From Paracoccaceae bacterium (GTDB lineage: Bacteria; Pseudomonadota; Alphaproteobacteria; Rhodobacterales; Rhodobacteraceae): a stretch of 64,000 nucleotides of DNA. The stretch's first letter is position 1. The number at the start of each line of letters is the position of its first letter. The translations under genes were made by a program, and so were the position numbers. The notes beneath the pieces are model-generated. The model worked only from the letters and a program-made list of their open reading frames with translations. It was not told the DNA's origin and searched no databases. Location of the stretch: NCBI GenBank assembly GCA_024304985.1, contig JAMWZC010000002.1, positions 62,001-126,000 of the forward strand. Direction: 5' to 3'. Positions 43,566-52,683 of this stretch are shown piece by piece.

Positions 43566-44153
43566 ATGAGCGGACAAATGATCGTGACCCCGTCGGCAGA
43601 GGGTATCGCTGCCTCTGTCAAGGCAGCCAAAGGGCGGGGACTGCCGCCTGTGCACCTATGGGACCCACCCTTCTGCGGCGATCTGGACATGAGGATCGCG
43701 CGCGACGGCACATGGTTCTATCAGGGCACACCGATCGGTCGCCCCGGGCTGGTACGTCTGTTTTCGACGATTCTGCGCAAGGATGGGGATCAGTACTTTC
43801 TGGTTACTCCGGTCGAGAAGGTTGGGATCACGGTTGACGACGCGCCTTTCGTGGCAGTGGATTTCGATGTCACGGGCGAAGATCGGGGCCAGCGTCTGAC
43901 GTTTCACACCAATGTAGGCGACAGCGTGACGGCGGGCCCCGCAACGCCGCTGCGTTTCGTGCGAGATCCCGAAACTGGTGAGCCATCGCCTTATGTGATG
44001 GTCCGCGCCGGTCTGGAGGCTCTGATTGATCGCAAGAGTTTCTACCGGCTTGTCGAGCTTGGAACCGAACATATGGTCGATGGGACGGAATGGTTCGGCA
44101 TCTGGTCTGATGGTGCGTTCTTCGGCATCATTCCTGCAGCGGACCTACCCTGA
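43566..44153 (+). CDS. DUF1285 domain protein
   Basis: A 195-residue DUF1285 protein. The conserved core LPPVHLWDPPFCGDLDMRI (about residues 26-44) and FYQGTPIGRPGLVRLFSTIL are diagnostic, followed by the all-beta segment with LVTPVEKVGITVDDAPFVAVD. Start codons at 43527 and 43554 are also open; 43566 gives the usual family N terminus but has no ideal ribosome site. It diverges from moxR and overlaps the flippase-like gene tail to tail by 9 bp. Function unknown. Confidence 0.83.
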   Translation: MSGQMIVTPSAEGIAASVKAAKGRGLPPVHLWDPPFCGDLDMRIARDGTWFYQGTPIGRPGLVRLFSTILRKDGDQYFLVTPVEKVGITVDDAPFVAVDFDVTGEDRGQRLTFHTNVGDSVTAGPATPLRFVRDPETGEPSPYVMVRAGLEALIDRKSFYRLVELGTEHMVDGTEWFGIWSDGAFFGIIPAADLP

Positions 44154-45095
44154 GACAGAGCCGCTTTCGGCCGTCTCCGGCTTGGGCTGCATAAGCAGCA
44201 CGAAAACACCGGGTAGAGTGCTGAGCAGGAACATAAGCCCGAAGGCAAGACTCGCAGCGAAACCTTCGGTCGCGCTGGCGCCTATCACTGGGAAAAGGGC
44301 TGCCGCGGCGCCCTCGCGTAGACCCCAACCGCTGATCGAGACGGGGATCAGCATCGTGAAGAGGATCAATGGCACCACGATCAGCACTGCCGTAACGGCC
44401 ATAGTCGTACCTGTGGCACGCGCGCACAGGGCAAAAGCCAGCAGGTTCAACGCGGTGGTTCCAAGGCTGAGAAGCACCTGATGCGGCAGAACTGCGGGTG
44501 TCAGAACAGCGGTCCTGAATGCGGCGATCCAGTCCCTGATATGGCCCTGAATGCCCCTATTGCCGCGGCTGACTGCCAACAGAATACCCCCTGCCAGAAC
44601 CAGAGCAAGCATGGAAACCGCCACCAAACGCAGCACCCAATCAGGTAGAGAGATGCCACCGGGGCTGATCCAGACCATCAGAACTGCTGCCGCCGTCACC
44701 ACGAACAAGACAAGTTGTCCGGCCAATCGTTCGAACACGACCGCCTGGCCGGCACGTTTCAAACCGGCCTCATGTCGGGCACGGACAGCGCGGCCCGCGT
44801 CGCCCAGCACACCGCCCGGCAAGGACTGGTTCACGATCTGAGACAGATAGTATTCGCGCATTGCCCGCCCGACCGGAATGGTCTGACCCAAGGCGCGGGC
44901 CGTCAGCCGCCACCGCAAGGCTGAAAACAAGGTCTGCGCCGTCAGCGCCACAACCGCCGCCAGAAGCCAGCGAGGATCGGCGGCAAGCAGCAGCTTTAGC
45001 GCGGCAGGACCATCCACCGCTTGCCAAAGAAGCGCTAACAAGGCCAGCGTTACGGCAAGGCGGAGAAGTCTCATCATCACGGGGCGCGAGAACAT
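44145..45095 (-). CDS. Lysylphosphatidylglycerol synthase TM-region / UPF0104 flippase-like protein
   Basis: A 316-residue protein with seven to eight helices, in the family of the MprF flippase half. The block YYLSQIVNQSLPGGVLGDAGRA (about residues 86-107) and LIPVSISGWGLREGAAAAL near 252 are family hallmarks. It has no catalytic synthase domain, so lipid or lipid-linked-product flipping is the likeliest role. It lies 4 nt downstream of the membrane sulfatase-fold gene, and with it and the CDP-alcohol transferase forms a three-gene minus-strand unit. Confidence 0.85.
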   Translation of the reverse strand: MFSRPVMMRLLRLAVTLALLALLWQAVDGPAALKLLLAADPRWLLAAVVALTAQTLFSALRWRLTARALGQTIPVGRAMREYYLSQIVNQSLPGGVLGDAGRAVRARHEAGLKRAGQAVVFERLAGQLVLFVVTAAAVLMVWISPGGISLPDWVLRLVAVSMLALVLAGGILLAVSRGNRGIQGHIRDWIAAFRTAVLTPAVLPHQVLLSLGTTALNLLAFALCARATGTTMAVTAVLIVVPLILFTMLIPVSISGWGLREGAAAALFPVIGASATEGFAASLAFGLMFLLSTLPGVFVLLMQPKPETAESGSVSG

Positions 45096-45099
45096 GGGC

Positions 45100-46761
45100 T
45101 CAGCCTCCGTTCATGGATGTGACGGGCAAGGACGCCCCGGTGGGCGGCGCGGTGCTGAATGCCTCAAGCAAGAGGTCGCGCATCGCCTCCATCGGCAGGA
45201 CGGGTGAGGCCTGCTCAGGTATCATGCCACGCGCCCAGCCCCAATCCGCCACATGTTCCAGCAGATCAGGAGGGCCGATCAGGTGGACGGGAACATCGCT
45301 TCGCTCGTCCAGCGCGATGAAACCTGCGGCCTGATGATCGCCCAGAACGATCATCAGCGGCGGGTCGTCAGCGTGGCGCAGAGCATAGTCGACGATCACC
45401 TCCATCGCATAGGTGATCGACATCCGATATTGCGCACGGACGCGGTCATGGTCGCGCCAGACAACATCAGGACGATCGTCCGACATGGCCATATCGTTGA
45501 AGACAGACCCGTCGCCCAGATCCTCCCACGGGATCAGGCGCGGGATCGGCACCCATGGGGCATGAGAAGAGATCAGGGCCACCTGCGCGAACAACCGTTG
45601 GTCGGAAGCATCATTACGCAAAAGTCGGTCCAGCGCGGCCAAGGTGAACTGATCCGGCATGGTGACCCAGTTGAAGGGGAGCCCGCGATAGCCAAGGTCG
45701 GCAGCGGGCAGCACCGTATCGAAACCCATAAAGTCCGCTTCGGGCCAGTCCAACGTGATGGCAGGCATAGCGGCGGCGGTATGAAAGCCTGAGCGCGCGG
45801 CGATGTGAAACAGCGTCTCGCGTCCACTGGCGATCGCGGCCTGATAGCGAGCCTGCCCATCAACTCGCATCCCGTTGGCAAAGGTGGCATGCGCGAGCCA
45901 GCTTTGCCCGCCGCGTGTAGGAGAATCCAGATAGGCCGACCGCATGGCAAGACCGGCTTGTTCAAGGCGCTTGGTCGCCTTGGCAAGCAACGGTCGGTGT
46001 TCCTCGGCGTAGAACGGAGTGTCGAGGCTTGTCCGCCCATAGCTTTCGACAAAGATCACAAGTACGTCGCGGTCGATCCGGTCCAGTAAACCGGACTGCG
46101 CTGCGAAGGGATCCGCGCGAGCCAGTTCATTGAAAGCGCGCAGATCAGCTATCGTGTCGCGAACCAGCACCGCGCGCTCGACCCCGACACGCGCGGTAAA
46201 GGCGGCTCCCGGTGCGTTGAAGGGCAAAGGCCAGCGCGCCATGATCGCGCCGACATCCATCACGGCAAGACCCAGTGCGAGCACAGCCCCGCCGCCTGCG
46301 AAAAGATGTGCCGGTCTTGGCAGGGACAGCCTGGCCCATACGCTCATTGCCCACCACAGGCTTGCGGTCAGTCCAAGAATCACGACGACCGCGCCAATCA
46401 CTGCACCGATCGCGGCCCAAAGGCCTACAGAGCCCCAGAGCAGACGAAACGCCGCCTCCATCAGCGGCAGGTCACCCACAGGATTGAAGCCGCGCATGAA
46501 GGAGGTGAACATCGCGAAATCGGCGGTTTTCAGCACAACGATCACTGAGAGGACGACGACGAGGACCCCACGCAGCAGGCGTCCGGTCCGCCCATCGCCG
46601 ATCACCGGCAGGGCCAGAAGCAGCACAACCCATTCCAGCGAAAGAACTGCAAGAGCCGCCCATGTCATGGCGGCCGGGTGATTGGGCTGAATCAGAACCA
46701 CATGGAGTAGAGTGGCGGCCAGAACAGCAGCACCTGCGGCGCGCAGGAAGGGCAAGCTCAC
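45100..46761 (-). CDS. Membrane-anchored sulfatase-fold enzyme (phospho-group transferase-like)
   Basis: A 553-residue protein with four to five N-terminal helices (to about residue 175) and a large alkaline-phosphatase-superfamily domain, as in LtaS, OpgB and EptA. The metal-binding VLVIFVESYGRTSLD lies near residue 231, the probable nucleophile in SPTRGGQSWLAHATF near 283, and the later metal site in LMIVLGDHQAAG near 490. Such enzymes move phosphoglycerol or phosphoethanolamine onto envelope glycans or lipids. It overlaps the CDP-alcohol phosphatidyltransferase gene by 4 nt. True sulfatase activity is less likely given the membrane domain. Confidence 0.8.
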   Translation of the reverse strand: MSLPFLRAAGAAVLAATLLHVVLIQPNHPAAMTWAALAVLSLEWVVLLLALPVIGDGRTGRLLRGVLVVVLSVIVVLKTADFAMFTSFMRGFNPVGDLPLMEAAFRLLWGSVGLWAAIGAVIGAVVVILGLTASLWWAMSVWARLSLPRPAHLFAGGGAVLALGLAVMDVGAIMARWPLPFNAPGAAFTARVGVERAVLVRDTIADLRAFNELARADPFAAQSGLLDRIDRDVLVIFVESYGRTSLDTPFYAEEHRPLLAKATKRLEQAGLAMRSAYLDSPTRGGQSWLAHATFANGMRVDGQARYQAAIASGRETLFHIAARSGFHTAAAMPAITLDWPEADFMGFDTVLPAADLGYRGLPFNWVTMPDQFTLAALDRLLRNDASDQRLFAQVALISSHAPWVPIPRLIPWEDLGDGSVFNDMAMSDDRPDVVWRDHDRVRAQYRMSITYAMEVIVDYALRHADDPPLMIVLGDHQAAGFIALDERSDVPVHLIGPPDLLEHVADWGWARGMIPEQASPVLPMEAMRDLLLEAFSTAPPTGASLPVTSMNGG

Positions 46762-47507
46762 GTCCGATGCCTCCAGAGCCAGAGGATGTCGCGCCCGAAG
46801 GACCAGATCAAGGCCAAGGCCGCGCCCAGGGTGACAGAGAGAGCTATCCCCCCGCTGACGACAGGGGCTTGCAACGCAATCAGGGCCGCAATCTGGATCA
46901 CGCAGACAACCTTGCGTCCGAACCTGTCAGGAAGAGGTGCCGCCATCCATGGCAGACTCCAGGAGGCCGCGACAAATCCATAGCGCATCACGCCCAACAA
47001 CAGCACCACTGGCCCCACGCTGCCGTCGGCAAGTGCCAGCAAGGACAACTGCAGGGCAAGCGCTGCGTCCACCTCCATATCGAAGCGTGCGCCGAACTGC
47101 GACGAAAGCCCGCTCCGCCGCGCGAGAAAGCCATCCACACCGTCCAGTGACAGAGCCGTGGCTGCAACCAAAGCGACACCCCAGCCATTCAGGACATCAT
47201 CGCTCAGCCCGGGTGCCAGCAGCGGAGTCAGAAGTGTTGTCCCCAACCCGGCGCGCAGCAGGGTGACCGCATTGCAAAGACCGAACCGTGGATGGGGATA
47301 GTGATGGGGAAGTTGACGCCAGAGAAATCCGACACCCAGAACGAACAGCGTGACAGAGGCCAGCGCCCCCATTGCAGAGGGAAGAACGAGCAGATGCAAG
47401 CCCAGTATCGCGGTCAGCGTCACAACCGCCGACGTCAAAAGCCCCGCACGCGGCGCCATCGCACGCGTCGAAGCAGCAGGTATGGCATCTGGCGGCATCA
47501 AGATCAT
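46758..47507 (-). CDS. CDP-alcohol phosphatidyltransferase family protein
   Basis: A 249-residue membrane enzyme with about six helices. It carries the complete CDP-alcohol phosphotransferase signature DG-x2-AR-x8-G-x3-D-x3-D, read here as DGFLARR...SQFGARFDMEVD (about residues 122-144). The second substrate cannot be predicted. The start is uncertain: ATGs at 47507 and 47498 are both possible and neither has a strong ribosome site. First gene of the unit with the sulfatase-fold enzyme and the flippase-like protein; divergent from cytochrome b561. Confidence 0.85.
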   Translation of the reverse strand: MILMPPDAIPAASTRAMAPRAGLLTSAVVTLTAILGLHLLVLPSAMGALASVTLFVLGVGFLWRQLPHHYPHPRFGLCNAVTLLRAGLGTTLLTPLLAPGLSDDVLNGWGVALVAATALSLDGVDGFLARRSGLSSQFGARFDMEVDAALALQLSLLALADGSVGPVVLLLGVMRYGFVAASWSLPWMAAPLPDRFGRKVVCVIQIAALIALQAPVVSGGIALSVTLGAALALIWSFGRDILWLWRHRT

Positions 47508-47662
47508 CCAGCAAAGATAGTTTACATCGCGGGCAGTCAAGGAAGGTGGGGACACACAGCGAAACACGGGCGGCATCTTGCCTTGAAGGCGGGTGTCTGG
47601 ACAGGAAACTTGACCGACACCGTGATCCGACTACGTCTGGAGAGGTCCATATCGGGGGAGCC

Positions 47663-48208
47663 ATGAAGCCGCAACTGGATCATTACAAGGCACCTGCACG
47701 CTGGTTGCACTGGTCAGTGGCGCTTCTCGTTCTGGGGATGCTGCCGGTCGGTTACTTGATGGTGCAGGAAGGATTGAGCCGCCCGGTTCAGAATGCCCTG
47801 TTTCTGTTCCACAAGAATACCGGTGTGATCGTGGCGCTTCTGGTGGCTGCTCGCCTGTTCTATCGTTGGCGCAACCCGCCGCCACCGCTTCCACGCAGCT
47901 TGCCGCTTTGGCAAAAGAGAATATCGGCCTGGACGCATGGCCTTTTGTACGTGCTGATCGTGTTGATGCCTGTCTCGGGTTATGTGCGCGTCAGGGCGGG
48001 CGGATTTCCCATCGAGATGCTGGATGCGATGGGGATCGGGACTTTGCTGCCAAAATCCGATGCCTTGGCCAACTCTGCCAAGTCGCTGCACTACGCAGGG
48101 GCCTGGGCGCTGGCCGTTCTGGTTGCGCTGCATGTCGGAGCAGCCTTGCACCATGCGCTGATCAAGCGCGACGGGATCCTTCAGCGGATGTGGCCCGCGC
48201 GCGATTGA
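47663..48208 (+). CDS. Cytochrome b561
   Basis: A 181-residue four-helix di-haem membrane protein of the bacterial b561 family, transferring electrons between quinol and a periplasmic or cytoplasmic partner. Candidate haem ligands are His7/His16 in HYKAPARWLHWS, His50 in LFHKNTG and the His pair in SLHYAGAW and ALHVGAALHH. The ATG at 47663 has GGGGGAG upstream; the frame stays open upstream but without family similarity. It is followed 40 bp later by the OpgH-like gene on the same strand. Confidence 0.9.
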   Translation: MKPQLDHYKAPARWLHWSVALLVLGMLPVGYLMVQEGLSRPVQNALFLFHKNTGVIVALLVAARLFYRWRNPPPPLPRSLPLWQKRISAWTHGLLYVLIVLMPVSGYVRVRAGGFPIEMLDAMGIGTLLPKSDALANSAKSLHYAGAWALAVLVALHVGAALHHALIKRDGILQRMWPARD

Positions 48209-48248
48209 ACCGACAAAGCCTGATTGAACAAAAGGACAGACCCTGCCC

Positions 48249-49871
48249 GTGACCTATCAGGCCCGACAGTCGGATATCTTGCGCGCGTATCGTTTAAGCC
48301 GTGCAGACCCTGCACGTCCCGCGATACCGTGGGCCCGTCCTTTTTTTGCTGTGCTGACCCTTGGCATCACCGTGATCACTGGTCTCGCTGTCGCGGCTTT
48401 CGTGTCAGAGTGGACGGCTTGGGCCGTTCTTGCGATGGCCTTGATCCTGCCCAGTCTTTTGTGGATTGCAGGCGGGGCGGCAACTGCGCTGACCGGATTG
48501 ATCTGTGCGGCACCGGCCAGCCCCAAACCACCGCATGGGTGGGTGCCAAGTGGGCTTAGTGCGATCCTGCTGCTCCTGTGCCGTGAAGATCCCAAGGCAG
48601 TCGCCTCACGTCTGATCGCATTATCCCGACAACTCAAGGACGCAGGGTTAGAGACACATACACGCCTGATCGTCCTGTCCGACACGTTCGGGGAGGACGC
48701 GGTTTCGGCCGAAGAGGCCGCCCTGAGACCATTGATTGCCAATGGATTGATCCGATATCGACGCAGGACCGACAACACGGGCAGAAAGCCCGGCAATATC
48801 GCCGAATGGTATGACCGGGAAGGCGGCGATTACGCTACCATGCTTGTGCTTGATGCGGACAGTCGGATGAGCGGGGCACGGATCGCCCGGATGATCTGGA
48901 AGATGGAGAGCACACCATCGCTTGGCCTTTTGCAGGCGGGAATGACATTGGCGCCAGCCCGCAGCCGTTTCGGACAGGTGCAACGGACAGCGTCGCGCCT
49001 GCTGGGGCCACCTTTCGCAACAGGTCTGGCTGTATGGGCTGCGGATACGGCAAACTACTGGGGCCATAACGCGCTGATCCGCACCGCTGCCTTTGCCAAG
49101 GCCGCGCATCTGCCACGTCTATCGGGTCGCGCGCCTTTTGGTGGCGACATCCTGAGTCATGATTTCATCGAGGCCGCCATCATCCGCGGCACTGGATGGA
49201 CGGTGGAATTCGACCCCGATTCAGCGGGAAGTGCCGAGGACGGGCCGCAGGAGCTGGCCGAATTCCACCAACGGAACCGGCGCTGGTGCCAGGGGAATCT
49301 GCAACATATCCGTCTGATCGGGTGGCCAGGGTTGCATCCTCTCAGTCGATTGCACATTGCCTCGGGGATCTTCAGCTTTCTGGCGGCTCCTGTCTGGCTT
49401 GCATTGGTTGTTCTGATGGGATCGGGCCTTGTGATGATGGAAAGCGGGCTTCCCTTTGCCATGATCCTAGGTGTTCTGATGGTGCCGAAGTTCTGCGGTG
49501 TCTGGCGACTGATGGGTCCCCGCTCGACTGTGTGGCGCAGGCGCATCGCGCTCAAAGCTTTTGCCGGAGAACTGGCGGTGTCGAGCCTGCTTGCCCCGAT
49601 CGTGATGCTGCATCACACCGGTGCCGTTCTGTCGGTTCTGGCGGGGCGGGACTGTGGGTGGAAGCGACCGGACCGGGTCGGGATCACTCTGCCACAAGGA
49701 TTGCCCGAGGCAGTGGTCGGGCTGACGCTGACCGCCCTCGTCGTCACTCTGAACCCGGTGGCGGCCGTCTGGATTGCCCCGGTGGCCGGACCGATGATCG
49801 TCGCTCCTGTTTTGATCCGCTGGATGAACGGTGTCAGGCCCCGTCGGATGGAGCCGACCCCCGCAACCTGA
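48249..49871 (+). CDS. OpgH/MdoH-like glucan glucosyltransferase (short form)
   Basis: A 540-residue family 2 glycosyltransferase. Blocks shared with OpgH: LVLDADSRMSG near residue 200, YWGHNALIRT near 270, APFGGDILSHDFIEAA near 295 and NRRWCQGNLQH near 345. There are two N-terminal and several C-terminal helices. E. coli OpgH is about 850 residues; the missing part is mainly the N-terminal cytoplasmic extension. It is predicted to polymerise UDP-glucose into osmoregulated periplasmic glucan, though no opgG is in the window. The start is GTG with AAAGGAC upstream. Confidence 0.82.
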   Translation: MTYQARQSDILRAYRLSRADPARPAIPWARPFFAVLTLGITVITGLAVAAFVSEWTAWAVLAMALILPSLLWIAGGAATALTGLICAAPASPKPPHGWVPSGLSAILLLLCREDPKAVASRLIALSRQLKDAGLETHTRLIVLSDTFGEDAVSAEEAALRPLIANGLIRYRRRTDNTGRKPGNIAEWYDREGGDYATMLVLDADSRMSGARIARMIWKMESTPSLGLLQAGMTLAPARSRFGQVQRTASRLLGPPFATGLAVWAADTANYWGHNALIRTAAFAKAAHLPRLSGRAPFGGDILSHDFIEAAIIRGTGWTVEFDPDSAGSAEDGPQELAEFHQRNRRWCQGNLQHIRLIGWPGLHPLSRLHIASGIFSFLAAPVWLALVVLMGSGLVMMESGLPFAMILGVLMVPKFCGVWRLMGPRSTVWRRRIALKAFAGELAVSSLLAPIVMLHHTGAVLSVLAGRDCGWKRPDRVGITLPQGLPEAVVGLTLTALVVTLNPVAAVWIAPVAGPMIVAPVLIRWMNGVRPRRMEPTPAT

Positions 49872-50601
49872 CATTGGCTGCGACAGGCCGGTGGTCCGAG
49901 GCCGCGCGGATGCCCGGTCCGTCAAGGGCGCGCATATCTTCGACCCGACCGGGTGCCGTCGTCAGAATGCGGTCCAACGGCAGAAACGGGCGTCCGACCG
50001 GAAAACTCGGGCAGGCAGGTCCCAGAAGCGCTTGCCCCAGAAGGCGTGGTGACAGGGCCAATCCGCCCCAAGGCCGCCATTCGTTCAGGTCACCGATCAA
50101 GACTGTTTGTCGGTCTGACCGGCGGCGCAGATGCTGTCCGATCACCCGCATCTGTGCGATCCGCGCGGGCTGACCCAAAGACAGATGCGTGCCGATCACG
50201 CGAAACGGTCGCCCGTGATGCATGGCGTCGATCACGACAGCGCCCCGGTGGCAGTGACCGGGCAGGTCCAGAAGAACGGCATCCTCGATCTGGATATCCG
50301 GGGCCATGAACAGAATGATGCCCAGAAACCCGTGACTTTCAGGTCCCCAACGCAAGTGCAACGCCGCATGGGCGTGGCGCAGACCGGTGGCAGCCTCGAT
50401 CCTTGGTATGTCCAGAAAACCGCGATGAGGGCGGACGTCCTCATCAGCCTCCTGTAGCACAAGGATACCTGTTCCCGGCAGTGCCACCTCTGACAGCAGC
50501 ACATCTGCGGTGCGTACTGGATCGACGCGTCCATCATTGCCCTTGCCGCGATGGATATTCCAACTGACGCAGGTCAGCGTGGGATCGGTATCCGTGTTCA
50601 T
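49834..50601 (-). CDS. Endonuclease/exonuclease/phosphatase family protein (YbhP-like)
   Basis: A 255-residue protein with the EEP superfamily catalytic blocks: VSWNIHRGKG near residue 12, LVLQEAD near 48, GTHLSLG near 135, LIGDLNEW near 165 and the terminal SDHRPV. This fold covers nucleases and phosphodiesterases acting on lipids or small phosphates. The ATG at 50601, 7 nt after the RibD-domain gene stop, is the best start. Last gene of the ribA operon; its 3' end overlaps that of the opgH-like gene by 38 bp in a convergent arrangement. Confidence 0.85.
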   Translation of the reverse strand: MNTDTDPTLTCVSWNIHRGKGNDGRVDPVRTADVLLSEVALPGTGILVLQEADEDVRPHRGFLDIPRIEAATGLRHAHAALHLRWGPESHGFLGIILFMAPDIQIEDAVLLDLPGHCHRGAVVIDAMHHGRPFRVIGTHLSLGQPARIAQMRVIGQHLRRRSDRQTVLIGDLNEWRPWGGLALSPRLLGQALLGPACPSFPVGRPFLPLDRILTTAPGRVEDMRALDGPGIRAASDHRPVAANVRLRGSAPSDGA

Positions 50602-50608
50602 CCGTTCA

Positions 50609-51454
50609 TCAGGACAGAAACGACGCTGCGCGGCGTGGCACCGCTTGGGTGGTGTCATGAACGGGCAGCAGGGCCGCGCTGGCCTGCGGTGAGAGGCCAC
50701 AGTCAAAAAGAACATCCGTGCCCAGCGCAAAAACACGCATATCCGGGCGGATGCAATCAGCCAGTTTCAGACGCGGTGACGCTGTGGTCAGCGCCGCAGG
50801 CCCTGCCCCGATCAGCAGGGGCGCGACTGCAACCTGCATCCGCGTCAGTAACCCGGCCTCGAGAAATGTCGAAATGGTGATACCGCCACCTTCGATCAGC
50901 AGGGTTGAAAGACCCGCGTCATGCAAGGCGCTCAGAATGGCGCGCGGACGGAATGTGCCGTCGATCAGCGGCAGACGGATCACCTCTACCCCTGTGGGGC
51001 GGGGACGCTCGACCGCCTGGATCACGAAACGGCGCGTGCCATCCGCACGAAGAGCGGGGGCGTCATCCGGCAGGCGGCCCTTGGGGTCGATCACGATCCG
51101 CGCCGGGTTCGGGCCGCTGCACAGTCGCACGGTCAGACGCGGATTGTCATGCAGGGCAGTTCCTACGCCGATCACCACGCCATCGACCAAGGCGCGCATC
51201 CGGTGCAGATGGGCCAGTCCGTCGGGGCCCGATACGTCGCGCGCGTCACCCGCCACCGTCGCCACACGCCCATCAAGTGACTGGCCGATCTGGGCCACCG
51301 TCACAGGACCAAGATCACGCCGGGCAAGCGGCCCATAGAGGGCCAATGCCGCACGTTCACCGTCGGACCAGTCACCACAACAGGGACAAGCCCGACCGGC
51401 ACGGACGGCAAGGATACGGTCCCAGACATCGGGGGTCACGGTCACGTTGTGCAT
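50609..51454 (-). CDS. Stand-alone RibD C-terminal reductase-domain protein
   Basis: A 281-residue protein made of the RibD_C/dihydrofolate-reductase-like domain: VAQIGQSLDGRVA at residues 53-65, MRALVDGVVIGVGTALHDNPRL, and TLLIEGGGITIS near 208. The zinc deaminase domain of bifunctional RibD is missing. Instead there are about 45 N-terminal residues with a Cys cluster (Cys23, Cys25, Cys26). The start has an excellent ribosome site (AAGGAGGA). In riboflavin synthesis this domain reduces the ribosyl side chain of a pyrimidine; here the operon suggests a related but different product. Confidence 0.87.
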   Translation of the reverse strand: MHNVTVTPDVWDRILAVRAGRACPCCGDWSDGERAALALYGPLARRDLGPVTVAQIGQSLDGRVATVAGDARDVSGPDGLAHLHRMRALVDGVVIGVGTALHDNPRLTVRLCSGPNPARIVIDPKGRLPDDAPALRADGTRRFVIQAVERPRPTGVEVIRLPLIDGTFRPRAILSALHDAGLSTLLIEGGGITISTFLEAGLLTRMQVAVAPLLIGAGPAALTTASPRLKLADCIRPDMRVFALGTDVLFDCGLSPQASAALLPVHDTTQAVPRRAASFLS

Positions 51455-51476
51455 CGCTGTCCTCCTTGGTTGTGGG

Positions 51477-52250
51477 TCATGCCGTTCCCTTCGGCAAAGC
51501 CAGAAGGTCACGGTGGCCAATATGGCAAATCGCGGTATCCGCCGCGCTTGTTCGCGCGGCCCCCCATGTCTTGGCCGCGGATTCACCGGCCTCTTGCGCG
51601 GCCTGTGCGATACCCTGCAGCAGTTCGCGTTGCAGGGCGGCGTGATTCTTGGTCAAACGCCACGGGCTGTCAGCTTCGACAATGTCGTAGCCAGCCGCTC
51701 CGAAGACTTCGGCGATCACGGCGGCAGCGTCAGGGCCGAGGGCCGGACCGAAACCCTTGTCGCCGCGTTGGTGGCGATTGAACGCAAGCGTGACCGCAGC
51801 GTCATGGGTGTCGGCAGGAGACCACCGCATGATACCATCATAATTGAGTGCCGCGTAGAAAGGCAGGCCATGTGCGGACAGACGCTCTGCCAGCCTCGCT
51901 ACCCAGTTGCGCGAGCACAGGTCCAGCAAGGCCGAGGCGGTGACTAGGCTTGCTCCCTCAAGCGGCAGAGAGTCCAGATCGCGCAGGTCGATCCGATGGG
52001 TCGTGGCCCGCTGACCTGCAGCGTCGGCGGCAATGGTCAGAAGTTCGGGGTCGTTGTCCACCAGTCGCCAGCTTGCCGGTGCCGCCAGATGCCCGGCAAA
52101 GGCGCGGATCGTCGATCCGGTGCCGCAGCCCAGATCAACGATCACAGGTTTGAGGCCCGCTGCATCCGCCGCTGCCGACAACAAGGAGGGGTCCCGCGCC
52201 GCATGGTCGGCGGGTTCACGCAGGGCCAGCCAGTCGGCGGAAAAGCCCAT
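51477..52250 (-). CDS. SAM-dependent methyltransferase, class I
   Basis: A 257-residue Rossmann-fold methyltransferase. The SAM-binding motif I is IVDLGCGTGST at residues 37-47, the acidic end of strand 2 is RLVDNDPEL near 65, and motif post-I is IDLRDLDSLP near 87. The later part carries AALNYDGIMRWSP, which is not diagnostic. It starts 3 nt after the PTPS-like stop and precedes the RibD-domain gene by 22 bp. The acceptor is unknown; an N- or O-methylated pyrimidine or pterin is an inference from context. Confidence 0.85.
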   Translation of the reverse strand: MGFSADWLALREPADHAARDPSLLSAAADAAGLKPVIVDLGCGTGSTIRAFAGHLAAPASWRLVDNDPELLTIAADAAGQRATTHRIDLRDLDSLPLEGASLVTASALLDLCSRNWVARLAERLSAHGLPFYAALNYDGIMRWSPADTHDAAVTLAFNRHQRGDKGFGPALGPDAAAVIAEVFGAAGYDIVEADSPWRLTKNHAALQRELLQGIAQAAQEAGESAAKTWGAARTSAADTAICHIGHRDLLALPKGTA

Positions 52251-52253
52251 GGA

Positions 52254-52649
52254 TCAGATCTCCGCCTCAAACCAGCCGCGCGCCAAGTGGCTTTCGTGAA
52301 GGGTGATACGCAGTTTCTTGACGCGGCCCGCGTCCTTGAGCGCACCGGCGCGCACCTTGGCGGCCATCTCGCGGAAGATGTGCCCTGACAGGAACTCGGT
52401 CGTCGTGAAGATGTTCTTGAACTGTGGCACCTCGTCCAGGTTCTTGTAGCGCAGCGGTTCCAGAACGGCGGCCAATGCTTCGATCGCCAGCCCGATATCG
52501 ACGACCAAGCCATGCTCGTCGATGTCATCCGCGAAGAAAGCCGCGTCTACAGTGAATGTCGCGCCGTGCATCCCCTGAGCTGGCCCGAACAGAGGCGAGG
52601 GAAATGAATGGGCGATCATGATATGGTCACGGACTTCGACGGCGTACAT
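52254..52649 (-). CDS. 6-pyruvoyltetrahydropterin synthase-fold protein with altered active site
   Basis: A 131-residue T-fold protein of the PTPS/QueD family, with HIMIAHSF at residues 9-16, GLVVDIG near 47 and LHESHLARGWFEAEI at the C terminus. Compared with the family CxxxHGH motif, the corresponding stretch here is AQGMHGA: the Cys is Ala24 and the second metal His is Ala30, while His14 and His28 remain. Classical PTPS or QueD chemistry is therefore doubtful. A good ribosome site (AAGGAG) sets the ATG at 52649. Second gene after the BchC-like dehydrogenase in the ribA operon. Confidence 0.83.
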   Translation of the reverse strand: MYAVEVRDHIMIAHSFPSPLFGPAQGMHGATFTVDAAFFADDIDEHGLVVDIGLAIEALAAVLEPLRYKNLDEVPQFKNIFTTTEFLSGHIFREMAAKVRAGALKDAGRVKKLRITLHESHLARGWFEAEI

Positions 52650-52683
52650 TTGGGCTCCTTCGGGGGACGTTCGGTAGTTGCGT

